Source of the DNA: Pseudovibrio flavus
GTDB taxonomy: Bacteria; Pseudomonadota; Alphaproteobacteria; Rhizobiales; Stappiaceae
Direction of reading: 5' to 3'
Length of the DNA: 64,000 bases
Assembly (NCBI RefSeq): GCF_009711345.1
Contig: NZ_SMMA01000047.1
Coordinates: 623 to 64,622, forward strand
Below, in pieces: positions 32,572-40,854 of the stretch; position 1 is the stretch's first letter, and every line of letters starts with the position of its first letter. The notes under the pieces were generated by a model. It had not been told where the DNA came from. It was given only the letters and a program-made list of their open reading frames with translations, and did not search any database. A program made the translations under genes and the position numbers.

Positions 32572-34656
32572 ATGACTGAACGTGCCACCCAGTCGTCTTC
32601 TATCAGCCCTGAAATTCTGGAAAGCCTCACCCGTGTAACCATGCCACGCGGTTTCGAGAGCCCTGAGCCAGATCGTGTTGCTGTCATCTCCGGCTATGCG
32701 ACCGAAGTGTACCGCTGCCAATCCCTCGTTCTGGGTACGGGCGCAGCAGGCCTTCGCGCTGCGTGTGAGCTGAAGCGCCGTGGCCGCGATGTTCTGGTCG
32801 CGACCGGCGGTATGTACATGGGCACTTCCGCTTGCTCCGGTTCCGACAAGCAGACCATTCACACCGCTTCTACCAGCCGTAATGGCGATAACTTCGAAGT
32901 TCTGGCAAAAGACCTCAGCTCCGGCGGCTGCATGGACGAAGACGTGGCCTACACCGAGGCAGTTGGCTCCATCAACGCAATGGCTGGCCTTCAGTACATC
33001 GGCCTTGAGCTGCCTGAAGATAACCTTGGCGGCGTTCTGCGCTACCAGACCGACCATGACGAATACGGCCGCGCTACCAGCTGTGGTCCACGCACCTCCC
33101 GCTTGATGGTGAAGGTACTGCTGCAGGAAACCAAACGCCTTGGCATTCCTGTGCTGACCAACGCAGCAGGCGTTCAGATCCTCACCACTGGCGAAGGCGA
33201 AAACAAGAAGGCATGCGGCCTTGTTGTGGCAACCAAAAGCGATGACCTGAACCCATACGGCCTTGCAGTTATTGAATGTGACGAGCTGGTTATCGCCACC
33301 GGCGGTCCGGGTGAAATGTACCGCGACAGCGCCTATCCTAAAAAGTGCTATGGCTCTCTCGGCCTTGCGCTGGAAGCAGGCATCACCCTTTCCAACCTGA
33401 CTGAAAGCCAGTTCGGTATCGGCACCCCGCGCTACACCTTCCCGTGGAACCTTTCCGGCACCTACGTTCAGGTTATGCCTTACGTCTTCTCTCGCGACGA
33501 AGACGGCAATGAATACAACTTCTTGTCCGACTACTACCGCACCACCCGCGAGATGGTTTCCAACGTGTTCCGTAAGGGCTACCAGTGGCCGTTCCACGCA
33601 TCTCGCATGCTGGACTTCGGTTCCTCGCTGATGGACATCGCGGTTCATCTGGAAATCAAGAAGGGCCGTAAGGTTTACCTCGACTTCCTGCGGAACCCGC
33701 TGCCGGTTGAAGGCGCAGAGCCGTTCTCCCTCGACAACCTCGATGCGGATGTTCGTTCCTACCTTGAAAACAACGAGGCGCTTGGCGAACTGCCGATTGA
33801 CCGTCTCATTCAGATGAACCCTCTGGCGATCGAACTCTACCGTATGAACGGTATCGACGTGACCAAAGAGCCGCTTCTGATGACCGTCAACAACCAGCAC
33901 ATGAACGGCGGTATCGACATCGACCATTGGGGCCGCACGAACCTTGAAGGCGTTTACGCTGTTGGTGAAGCTGCAAGTACGCACGGCGTAACCCGTCCGG
34001 GCGGTTCTGCTCTCACTTCCGGTCAGGTCTTCGGTATGCGTGTTGCAAAGCACATCGAACACAAAGACCGCGCTTGGGATGAAAGCCTTGGCGACAGCCA
34101 CCTTGAAGCTGTTGCACCTCTGTTTGCAGAGCTGGAAGCAGCCAAGGCAGGTGATGCAGCAATCAAGATCGCGGCAATGCGTGATGAAATTCAGGCACGT
34201 ATGAGCGACAGCGCTGGTTTCATCTGTGATGGTCCGTCCACTGCAAACGCAAGCGGTGAAGCAACTGCTCTTTGGCAGACAATCCTTGGCGGCGGCCTTG
34301 CTCTGGAGACAGAAAACCGCAGCGCTGACTACTTCATGTGGAAGCAGATGGCTCTTTCTTCAGCTGCTGTTCTTACCGCTTTGGACCACTACATCAGCAA
34401 CGGCGGTGGTAGCCGCGGCGCTCGTATGATCTACGACGAGACCTCCACTATCGTTCCGCAGATCCGTAGCGGCGTGCTTTCCGACTTCGCTTATCGTCCA
34501 GAACAGGATGCGGATAAGGCGAAGAAGATCATCGTCACCTACGAAGGCGACAAGATCGTTTGTTCAGAGCGCACCCTGCGCGCCCGCGACAAGAGCCCTG
34601 TGTTCTTCGAAAAGGGTTGGGGTGGCTTCCTGAAAGGCGATATCTACGAGAGCTAA
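32572..34656 (+). CDS. Fumarate reductase/succinate dehydrogenase-like flavoprotein
   Basis: This 694-residue FAD enzyme has an N-terminal tail of about 45 residues, then the FAD-binding LVLGTGAAGLRAACELKRRG with GTSACSGSDKQ. It continues through ELVIATGGPGEMYRDSAYP near residue 245 and NGGIDIDHWGRTNLEGVYAV near 450, the end of the FAD_binding_2 domain, to a C-terminal helical domain. This is the SdhA/FrdA/AprA/NadB superfamily, but no iron-sulfur or membrane-anchor subunit gene lies nearby. It probably oxidises or reduces a small carboxylate. The ATG at 32572 has a GGAA ribosome site; one at 32560 is weaker. Neighbours are a LacI regulator and an antiporter-like permease. Confidence 0.85.
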   Translation: MTERATQSSSISPEILESLTRVTMPRGFESPEPDRVAVISGYATEVYRCQSLVLGTGAAGLRAACELKRRGRDVLVATGGMYMGTSACSGSDKQTIHTASTSRNGDNFEVLAKDLSSGGCMDEDVAYTEAVGSINAMAGLQYIGLELPEDNLGGVLRYQTDHDEYGRATSCGPRTSRLMVKVLLQETKRLGIPVLTNAAGVQILTTGEGENKKACGLVVATKSDDLNPYGLAVIECDELVIATGGPGEMYRDSAYPKKCYGSLGLALEAGITLSNLTESQFGIGTPRYTFPWNLSGTYVQVMPYVFSRDEDGNEYNFLSDYYRTTREMVSNVFRKGYQWPFHASRMLDFGSSLMDIAVHLEIKKGRKVYLDFLRNPLPVEGAEPFSLDNLDADVRSYLENNEALGELPIDRLIQMNPLAIELYRMNGIDVTKEPLLMTVNNQHMNGGIDIDHWGRTNLEGVYAVGEAASTHGVTRPGGSALTSGQVFGMRVAKHIEHKDRAWDESLGDSHLEAVAPLFAELEAAKAGDAAIKIAAMRDEIQARMSDSAGFICDGPSTANASGEATALWQTILGGGLALETENRSADYFMWKQMALSSAAVLTALDHYISNGGGSRGARMIYDETSTIVPQIRSGVLSDFAYRPEQDADKAKKIIVTYEGDKIVCSERTLRARDKSPVFFEKGWGGFLKGDIYES

Positions 34657-34684
34657 GCTCTAAAACGCTAATGAATACAAAAAG

Positions 34685-34716
34685 AAACCGCTGCTTTCGG
34701 GCAGCGGTTTTTCTTT
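34685..34716. terminator. Bidirectional terminator between flavoprotein and LacI genes
   Basis: AAACCGCTGC (34685-34694) pairs perfectly with GCAGCGGTTT (34701-34710) around a TTTCGG loop. T-rich sequence follows on the plus strand and on the minus strand. The two convergent genes share it. Confidence 0.9.
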
Positions 34717-34718
34717 AT

Positions 34719-35738
34719 CTAGGCCGTCACTGTGGACTTGCGAACCACAAGGCGTGGCCTCAGCCGCGTGGCGCGCGCCGGCCCGCTCTGCCCTTCCATC
34801 CGCTCTACCAGCCATTCCGCGACCTGATCGCCGATGGAACGGGGACCAATTTCAACGCTGGTGAGCGGCGGCGACCACAATTCGGCTTCCGGCAAATTAT
34901 CAAAGCCGATGAGAGAGAGGTCTTTGCCGATGTGGCGACCATTTTCGATGAAGCCCGCCGATGCACCCATGGCAACGAGATCGTTGTGACAGAAGACGGC
35001 AGTAAACGCAGCGCCGCTTTTCAGCAACTCTTCTGCGCCCTGCCTGCCGAACGCACGAGACTGCGGACCTTGCACCACATGTATATTCTCTTCAGCGATG
35101 CCTTCGCTCTTCAAGGTCTCGACGAAGCCCTTAACACGAAGATGGCCCGTGGTTGTTTCTTCCAAGCCGCCAATCACTGCGAAGTTACGATGGCCGTCTG
35201 CAAGAAACTGCCGTGCTGCCAGCGCTGCACCTTCATAATCATCCGCACCAACGAAATCGAACGGTAGGCCATCTACCTCACGAACGAATGTAACGCACGG
35301 AATTCTTTGATTGATAATGGGCGCTAAATCCTTGGCGATGCTGCTGGCGCAAGGGCTGATCACCATACCGGCAACGCCGTGAGCGAGCACCTCGGCAATC
35401 ATGCTGGCCTGCCGCTCACGATCTTCCCCGATATTTGCAAGGATGGGCAGAAAGCCTCTGCGGGTTAGCACCGCCTCGAAAGTTGCTGAAAACTCACCAT
35501 AAAACGGGTTCGCAACATCCTGAATAAGCACGCCCACGAGGCGGGAGCGACCAGTACGCAGCTTGGCAGCGGAATAATCGCGCACAAAGCCCAGCTCATC
35601 CATGGCCTTGCGTACCTTTTCACGGGTCGCTTCAGCCATACGGCCAGTACCGTTCATAGCGTTGGAGACAGTTGCAACCGAAACACCTGCCTTCTTTGCA
35701 ATGTCTGCAACCGTAACTTTAGTGCCTTGCTTCGCCAT
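34719..35738 (-). CDS. LacI/GalR-family transcriptional regulator
   Basis: This 339-residue repressor has the LacI helix-turn-helix and hinge (TVADIAKKAGVSVATVSNAM, then LRTGRSRLVGVLI) and a periplasmic-binding-protein-like effector domain (DVANPFYGEF near 74, FCHNDLVAMGA near 248, LSLIGFDNLPEAELWSPPLT near 275). It lies between the flavoprotein gene (convergent) and the permease gene (divergent) and probably controls both. Its inducer is likely a sugar or a related small metabolite. Confidence 0.94.
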   Translation of the reverse strand: MAKQGTKVTVADIAKKAGVSVATVSNAMNGTGRMAEATREKVRKAMDELGFVRDYSAAKLRTGRSRLVGVLIQDVANPFYGEFSATFEAVLTRRGFLPILANIGEDRERQASMIAEVLAHGVAGMVISPCASSIAKDLAPIINQRIPCVTFVREVDGLPFDFVGADDYEGAALAARQFLADGHRNFAVIGGLEETTTGHLRVKGFVETLKSEGIAEENIHVVQGPQSRAFGRQGAEELLKSGAAFTAVFCHNDLVAMGASAGFIENGRHIGKDLSLIGFDNLPEAELWSPPLTSVEIGPRSIGDQVAEWLVERMEGQSGPARATRLRPRLVVRKSTVTA

Positions 35739-35755
35739 AGACCCTCTCTACCAAA

Positions 35756-35765
35756 AGAACGTTCT
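35756..35765. promoter_or_regulatory. Candidate LacI operator in the divergent promoter region
   Basis: A perfect palindrome AGAACGTTCT centred on CG lies 18 bp upstream of the LacI start, in the shared region with the permease gene. The position suits autorepression. Confidence 0.4.
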
Positions 35766-35937
35766 GGTGAAAGGGCGCTCCTACACCATCAAAAGCATGT
35801 CTTGAGTAAAATTTCATTGTTGCTTGCAAATTTCTAGATATCAGACCAAAGCCGTTTAGGTAAATACACGTTTGAACTTGAACATATCTATGTCTATGCC
35901 ACAGCAGACTATAATGCACGGGGGCTTGGGGGCTTGC

Positions 35938-37401
35938 ATGGCAATTCAAAGTTTCACCAATAATCTATCTGAATCAGATAAATACAAGTACAAGACAGCG
36001 CTGCCGGTTACCGCAGCTTTTCTTGGTTTTTACGTATTCACAACACTCATCGGCTATCACGTTAACGCAGTTTTACTTAGCATTACGCTTATGATCGCGC
36101 TGTGCCTGCTGCGTGTTCCGGTTGCCATTGCCCTTATCACCGCTGCTGTCTTGGGTGGCCTCCATAGCGGCCTTTCCGTTGAAGAGGCCGTTGGCGCTCT
36201 CAACAACAACCTGCTTACCGGCTCGCAAGTCGGCATGACTTACGTGATGATCGGCGCATTTGCAGTTGCCATCGCCCGCTCCGGTATTCTCGACCTCTTC
36301 GCGCAGTGGATCGCCCGTATGATCGGCTCACGCAAAGAAGATGCCCTCTCCGGCGTTAAGTGGTTGCTGTTCGCCATCTTCATTGCGGCCTCGCTCATGT
36401 CGCAAAACCTTGTGCCGGTTCATATTGCCTTTATTCCGGTTATGATCCCGCCGTTGCTGGTGGTGTTTAACAAGCTGCGCCTTGATCGCCGCGCCGTCGC
36501 CTGCATTCTCGCCTGCTCTATTTCCACCAGCTATCTGCTACTGCCAACCGGCTTTGGTGCCATTTACCTGCATGAAATTCTGGTGCCAAACGTCAACGAG
36601 GTTGGCGCTGCCTACGGCCTTTCAATGACGGCAGCTGACGCGCCAAAGGCCATGTTCCTTCCGGTTATGGGTATCGTTGCCGGTATGCTGGTCGCAGTGT
36701 TCATCACCTACCGCAAGCCGCGTGATTATGTGACCACCAAAGCCGCGCTTGAGCATCTTGAAAACGCACAGGGCGTTAAGCTGAACTTTGGCCAGTTGCT
36801 TGGCACTTTGGCCGCGCTTGCTGTGGCGCTTTACTGCCAGATCCGCTTTGATTCGCTGCTGATTGGCGGCATGATCGGCTTCTTGATCCTCTCCGTCTCC
36901 GGCATTTTCAAATGGTCGGAGCAGGACGATGTCTTCACTGACGGTATGCGCATGATGGTGCAGATCGCAGTTATCATCACCATCGCCTCCGGCTTTGCTG
37001 GCGTACTGCGAGCAACCGGAGAGATTGACCCGCTTATCCGCGCTTCTGCCGAAATCATTGGCGACAACAAAGCAATGGCCGCGTTCATCATGCTGCTGGT
37101 TGGCTTGTTCATCACCATCGGTTTTGGCGACAGCTTTGCCTCCGTGCCAATTCTTGCGCCGATCTATGTGCCGCTGGCTTTGACCCTCGGCTTCTCACCG
37201 CTGGCAACCGTTGCTCTGCTGGGTGCTGCGGCAGCTTTGGGTGATGCAGGCTCTCCAGCCTCCACCATCTCGCTTGGTGCAACATCGGGCCTTAATGCTG
37301 ATGGCCAGCACGATCATATCAAGGACTCTGTTATCCCGACCTTCATTCACGCCAACTTCGGAATGGTGCTGTTCGCGTGGGTTGCGGTGATGATCCTCTA
37401 A
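35938..37401 (+). CDS. Na+/H+ antiporter-family permease (YuiF/NhaC-like)
   Basis: This inner-membrane transporter of about 487 residues has roughly 12 spans. Features seen are LLTGSQVGMTYVMIGAFAVA near 95, SQNLVPVHIAFIPVMIPPLL near 160, the re-entrant-like FGDSFASVPILAPIY near 400 and LGDAGSPASTISLGATSG near 443. This pattern fits the Na+/H+ antiporter (YuiF-type) group of the ion-transporter superfamily, which also includes amino-acid and organic-acid carriers. The start is uncertain: ATGs at 35890, 35914 and 35938 and a TTG at 35872 are all in frame. It probably imports the substrate of the neighbouring flavoprotein under LacI control. Confidence 0.83.
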   Translation: MAIQSFTNNLSESDKYKYKTALPVTAAFLGFYVFTTLIGYHVNAVLLSITLMIALCLLRVPVAIALITAAVLGGLHSGLSVEEAVGALNNNLLTGSQVGMTYVMIGAFAVAIARSGILDLFAQWIARMIGSRKEDALSGVKWLLFAIFIAASLMSQNLVPVHIAFIPVMIPPLLVVFNKLRLDRRAVACILACSISTSYLLLPTGFGAIYLHEILVPNVNEVGAAYGLSMTAADAPKAMFLPVMGIVAGMLVAVFITYRKPRDYVTTKAALEHLENAQGVKLNFGQLLGTLAALAVALYCQIRFDSLLIGGMIGFLILSVSGIFKWSEQDDVFTDGMRMMVQIAVIITIASGFAGVLRATGEIDPLIRASAEIIGDNKAMAAFIMLLVGLFITIGFGDSFASVPILAPIYVPLALTLGFSPLATVALLGAAAALGDAGSPASTISLGATSGLNADGQHDHIKDSVIPTFIHANFGMVLFAWVAVMIL

Positions 37402-37436
37402 CAGACAAAGCCTATAAACCAGCCAGATAAAACGAA

Positions 37437-37466
37437 GAAAGCCTCCCGATCACTCGGGAGGCTTTC
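37437..37466. terminator. Strong bidirectional terminator
   Basis: A perfect 13-bp stem GAAAGCCTCCCGA (37437-37449) with its complement (37454-37466) and a 4-nt loop serves the permease gene and the convergent terC-type gene. Confidence 0.92.
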
Positions 37467-37502
37467 TCTTTTAGCAGCAGAGCCATGGGGCAAGCTCCGC
37501 GC

Positions 37503-38300
37503 TTATTTCGCTGGAAGCAGTTCCGCTTTGCATTCCAGCTGATCGGTTTTGCGTTTAGATGCGGCCATCTTCTCTTTTTGCGCGGCTACCGCTGCCTGCT
37601 TCTTCGCCAGCTTGATGTGGCAGAGTTCAAGCAACAGGCCAAACGCCATCGCGAAGTAGACGTAACCCTTGTTGATGTGGAACTCGAAACCTTCTGCCAT
37701 AAGCAGACCGCCAAGCAGCACAAGGAACATCAAAGCCAGTGTTTTCAGGCCCGGATGATCTGTTACCAGCTGGCTGATGGTTTTGGCCGAGAGCAACATG
37801 ATAACCGCTGAAGCAATGATCGCTGCAACCATAATCGGGATGTCATTGGTTAGGCCAATCGCGGTGATAACGGAGTCCATAGAGAACACCGCGTCCATCG
37901 CAACAATCTGCAACAACACGATTGTAAGGCCGTTAACCAAATGCGGGGCGTGGTCATCCTCCGAGTAGCTCAAAAGCAGCTTAAGCTCCTTCAAGCTCTT
38001 GAGAAGCAAGAAGGCACCACCGCCGATGAGAATGAGGTCACGGCCACTGATTTCCATACCCATCATTGTGAAGATGGGTGCAGTTAGCGACATAACCCAC
38101 GCGATGGAAAGCAACAGCAAGATACGGGAGATCACTGCAAGGCCGATACCCAAGTTACGGGCCATCCGGCGCTGGTGCACTGGCAAGCGCTCACAAAGCA
38201 CCGAGATGAAGACAACGTTGTCTACACCCAAAATGAGTTCAAGGCCGAAGAGTGTAAGAAAGATCGCCCATGCTTGCGGATCGGTCAGAAGTTCTAGCAT
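37503..38300 (-). CDS. TerC-family membrane protein (metal ion exporter family)
   Basis: This 265-residue inner-membrane protein has seven predicted spans. The family signature is LFGLELILGVDNVVFISVL near residues 17-35, with charged residues inside the membrane, and VFSMDSVITAIGLTND near 150. TerC/YkoY/Alx proteins are linked to manganese homeostasis and metallation of exported proteins; here that is family knowledge only. The C-terminal tail is rich in Lys and Ala. A strong AAGGAG ribosome site precedes the start, and an unusually long leader region lies upstream. Confidence 0.92.
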   Translation of the reverse strand: MLELLTDPQAWAIFLTLFGLELILGVDNVVFISVLCERLPVHQRRMARNLGIGLAVISRILLLLSIAWVMSLTAPIFTMMGMEISGRDLILIGGGAFLLLKSLKELKLLLSYSEDDHAPHLVNGLTIVLLQIVAMDAVFSMDSVITAIGLTNDIPIMVAAIIASAVIMLLSAKTISQLVTDHPGLKTLALMFLVLLGGLLMAEGFEFHINKGYVYFAMAFGLLLELCHIKLAKKQAAVAAQKEKMAASKRKTDQLECKAELLPAK

Positions 38301-38585
38301 GTCGTATGCTCCTTATAAAAAGAAGCAAAGGTGATGTTCGGTCGACAAGAAGGGTCGTCCATTTGAAGTAAAGTACCTCTACATCGAGGTGGGGCGCTAC
38401 GCTACACCGGTCCTGAGCCCATGCGCCGACCACCCCATTTTGGGTTAGACCGATCACAAAGATCTGGTGAAGCGAAAGTCACTTACAAGAGCTGATTAGA
38501 AATTATTTTGCGATACTGGCAACCATTACGTATTCAAACGGATACATGCGCAATCAGTAATAGAAAAATACAAACTTAAATTGCA
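38301..38585 (-). other. Long leader and promoter region of the terC-type gene
   Basis: A gene-free 285-bp segment precedes terC. It contains a short hairpin ACCTC-N6-GAGGT (about 38376-38391) and complementary GGCGC/GCGCC elements, so the transcript leader may be structured. TerC-family genes are often under manganese riboswitches, but the conserved core of that class was not found. Confidence 0.3.
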
Positions 38586-39407
38586 TCAAAGCTCTATAAC
38601 GCCTGCCTTTTCTCTTTCCCTTTGAACGGTGCGCATGTAACGGCGCGGAGATTTGCCGGAAACCTTTTTGAAAAAGGTAATAAAGGCGCTGCACGACTCA
38701 TAGCCCAAGTTCTCGGCAACGACCTGCACCGCAACACCCATGGAAAGCTGCTGCAAGGCTATGATGATGCGCAACTGGCTGCGCCACTGGCCAAATGTTA
38801 CCCCTACATGCTGGTGCACAAGGCGGGCCAGCGTCCTCTCGCTCATGCCAAAGTCCGTCGCCCACGATGCAACTGTACGCCGGTCTGCTGGGTCCTTCAT
38901 CAAGGCTGTGGCGATTTTTTGCAGGCGAGGTTCATGGGGGGTAGGAAAATAGAACTCTTCCCTTGGCATGGTCGGAAGAAGGTCCACGAGTATCGCAGAA
39001 AGGCGCTCATTGATGGAGCCCTGTGCCGAAGCGCCCTCACCGCTCGCATGTGAGCCCTCCGCAAGATAGATAATCATTTCCCTAAGAAGCGGGGTGAGCG
39101 AAAGCGTATGCCCAACCTCCGGCATCGCGGTAACGTCTGGCTCTACCAGCAACACATAGCAGGAGCCTTCCGAGCTGACATGGTTGGTGTGCGGAACGCC
39201 GCCGGGTATCCAGAGCGCGCTGCCAGCGGGCACCATCCATAGCCCTTCATGGATGCGGCAGGTCACATAACCGCTTTCCGGCATCACAAGTTGCCCCTTG
39301 CGGTGGCGGTGAACAGGAAGTCCGGCATCGGCCTCATTGCCCTGCATATGCAAGGCAACCAAAGGCATATCGGTATCACGCAGCGCCTTCAAATAGTCCT
39401 TCACCAT
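38586..39407 (-). CDS. AraC-family regulator with cupin domain (NimR-like)
   Basis: This 273-residue activator has an N-terminal cupin sensor domain (PVHRHRKGQLVMPESG, then PAGSALWIPGGVPHTNHV) and a C-terminal double helix-turn-helix (VASWATDFGMSERTLARLVH, then VAENLGYESCSAFITFFKKV, SPRRYMR). It is divergent from a CynX/NimT-type exporter gene across about 100 bp. The same arrangement in E. coli is nimR-nimT (yeaM-yeaN), where the regulator controls 2-nitroimidazole efflux. The ATG at 39407 gives the usual family start. Orthology is inferred from domain type and gene order. Confidence 0.87.
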   Translation of the reverse strand: MVKDYLKALRDTDMPLVALHMQGNEADAGLPVHRHRKGQLVMPESGYVTCRIHEGLWMVPAGSALWIPGGVPHTNHVSSEGSCYVLLVEPDVTAMPEVGHTLSLTPLLREMIIYLAEGSHASGEGASAQGSINERLSAILVDLLPTMPREEFYFPTPHEPRLQKIATALMKDPADRRTVASWATDFGMSERTLARLVHQHVGVTFGQWRSQLRIIIALQQLSMGVAVQVVAENLGYESCSAFITFFKKVSGKSPRRYMRTVQREREKAGVIEL

Positions 39408-39511
39408 CGCCCCAACCAGAATGACCGTTTTTAGAAATAAAATGTCCCCATAGCGAAATACGGCGTTCGCGCCCTTGAGTACATTCGCGCTCCTACGCAG
39501 TAAGGGCTCCC

Positions 39512-40750
39512 ATGACCAAAACAACAACAAGAAATCTCCTGCTCTTTGCAGGCATAATGGCTATTGCGCTTAATTTGCGCGCCCCGCTTGCAGCCATCGG
39601 TCCGTTGCTCGGCTTTATCCAGAGCGACCTTGGCCTAACGGCCACGCAGGCAGGCTTGCTCACCACATTTCCACTCATCACGTTTGCGATCTTCTCGCCC
39701 GTGGCAACCGCACTGGCGCTCAAATACGGCTTGGAAGTGTCGCTTAAAGTGGCGCTTGCTTTCATTCTGGCCGGCACCGTGCTGCGCACCACAGGCTCAC
39801 AAACGGCCCTCTTCACTGGAACGCTAATCATTGGCGCCGGCATTGCCATTGCCAACGTGCTGCTGCCGAGCATCGTCAAACGCGATTTTCCGCATAAGTA
39901 CGGCGAGATGACTTCGCTCTACGCGCTTGTGATGGGTGCTGGCTCCTTCATCATCGCGTGTATTGCTGTACCTCTGGTGGATGTTGCTAAAGAAAACGCC
40001 GTGACAGTCGTTCCGCAGTGGGCGTTTCCGCTAGCGCTTATGGCCGTTATTCCCCTTGCTGCTATGCTCTTGTGGTTGCCGCAGCTCAAAAACCGCAATG
40101 CCGCTGCGCAGAACCAAAACGGCAGAACCAGCAAGCGCAAGCTGCTGCGCTCTCCTGCTGCATGGCTGATTACGCTGTACCTCGCTATCAACTCGCTCAT
40201 CACCTATGTGATGTTTAGCTGGCTGCCGACAATCGTGGTGGATGCTGGTTTTACACCAGAACAGGCTGGTTATGTGCACGGCGCTATGCAGCTCGCAACA
40301 GCGGTACCGGGTATTGTAATGATCCCGCTTATGTCGCGCTTCCAAGACAAACGGCCGCTGGCGTTCTGCCTATGCTCTCTCAACCTCATCAGCCTTCTGG
40401 GTCTTATGCTGTTGCCAAGCTTTGCGTTTTTCTGGGCACTTACATTTGGCTTTGGCATCGGTGCGGTGTTTATTCTGGGTCTGTCGCTGTTCGGCATCCG
40501 CACGGCACACCCGCAGGAAGCTGCTGCTCTTTCCGGTCTTTCCCAGTTTATCGGCTATCTGCTGGCAGCCGTTGGCCCGACCTTGATCGGCCTTCTCTAC
40601 CAGTCGTCCGGTAGCTGGACTTTGCCTCTCAGCGTTTGCTGCGGCCTAGCTGCTCTACTTTGCGCCATCTCCTTGGGTGCGGCCCGCTCAACACCGATTT
40701 CCAAAGTTCCGGTGGAAGCGCAGGATATCCAGCTTAATCCCGCAACCTAA
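39512..40750 (+). CDS. MFS transporter of the CynX/NimT family
   Basis: This 412-residue inner-membrane protein has 12 predicted spans. The opening IALNLRAPLAAIGPLLGFIQ and GLLTTFPLITFAIFSPVATA is characteristic of the CynX/NimT branch of the major facilitator superfamily, whose members carry cyanate or export 2-nitroimidazole. A pair of halves is separated by a basic cytoplasmic loop (GRTSKRKLLRSPAAW near residue 205). The divergent cupin-AraC regulator supports a NimT-like efflux role, which remains an inference. Confidence 0.9.
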   Translation: MTKTTTRNLLLFAGIMAIALNLRAPLAAIGPLLGFIQSDLGLTATQAGLLTTFPLITFAIFSPVATALALKYGLEVSLKVALAFILAGTVLRTTGSQTALFTGTLIIGAGIAIANVLLPSIVKRDFPHKYGEMTSLYALVMGAGSFIIACIAVPLVDVAKENAVTVVPQWAFPLALMAVIPLAAMLLWLPQLKNRNAAAQNQNGRTSKRKLLRSPAAWLITLYLAINSLITYVMFSWLPTIVVDAGFTPEQAGYVHGAMQLATAVPGIVMIPLMSRFQDKRPLAFCLCSLNLISLLGLMLLPSFAFFWALTFGFGIGAVFILGLSLFGIRTAHPQEAAALSGLSQFIGYLLAAVGPTLIGLLYQSSGSWTLPLSVCCGLAALLCAISLGAARSTPISKVPVEAQDIQLNPAT

Positions 40751-40800
40751 ACAGCCCTGCTGTCTTTGACTGATCCCTTACTGGAACGAAGGCAGCAGGC

Positions 40801-40829
40801 AAAAAAAGGGCGGGCCACGAAGGCCCGCC
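40801..40829 (-). terminator. Terminator of the CoA-transferase operon
   Basis: GGCGGGCC (40809-40816) pairs perfectly with GGCCCGCC (40822-40829) around ACGAA. On the minus strand it is followed by a run of T (the A7 at 40801-40807). It closes the leftward four-gene operon. Confidence 0.9.
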
Positions 40830-40854
40830 ATCAAGTTGTCCAGCACAGGAGCGT

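Noticed and set aside
32509-34101. 530-codon open frame on the minus strand
   Set aside because: It is antisense to the flavoprotein gene. The real gene has FAD motifs, a ribosome site and a terminator.
38301-38470. Manganese (yybP-ykoY) riboswitch ahead of terC
   Set aside because: The conserved GGGGAGUAG-type core was looked for on the minus strand and not found. Only short generic hairpins are present.
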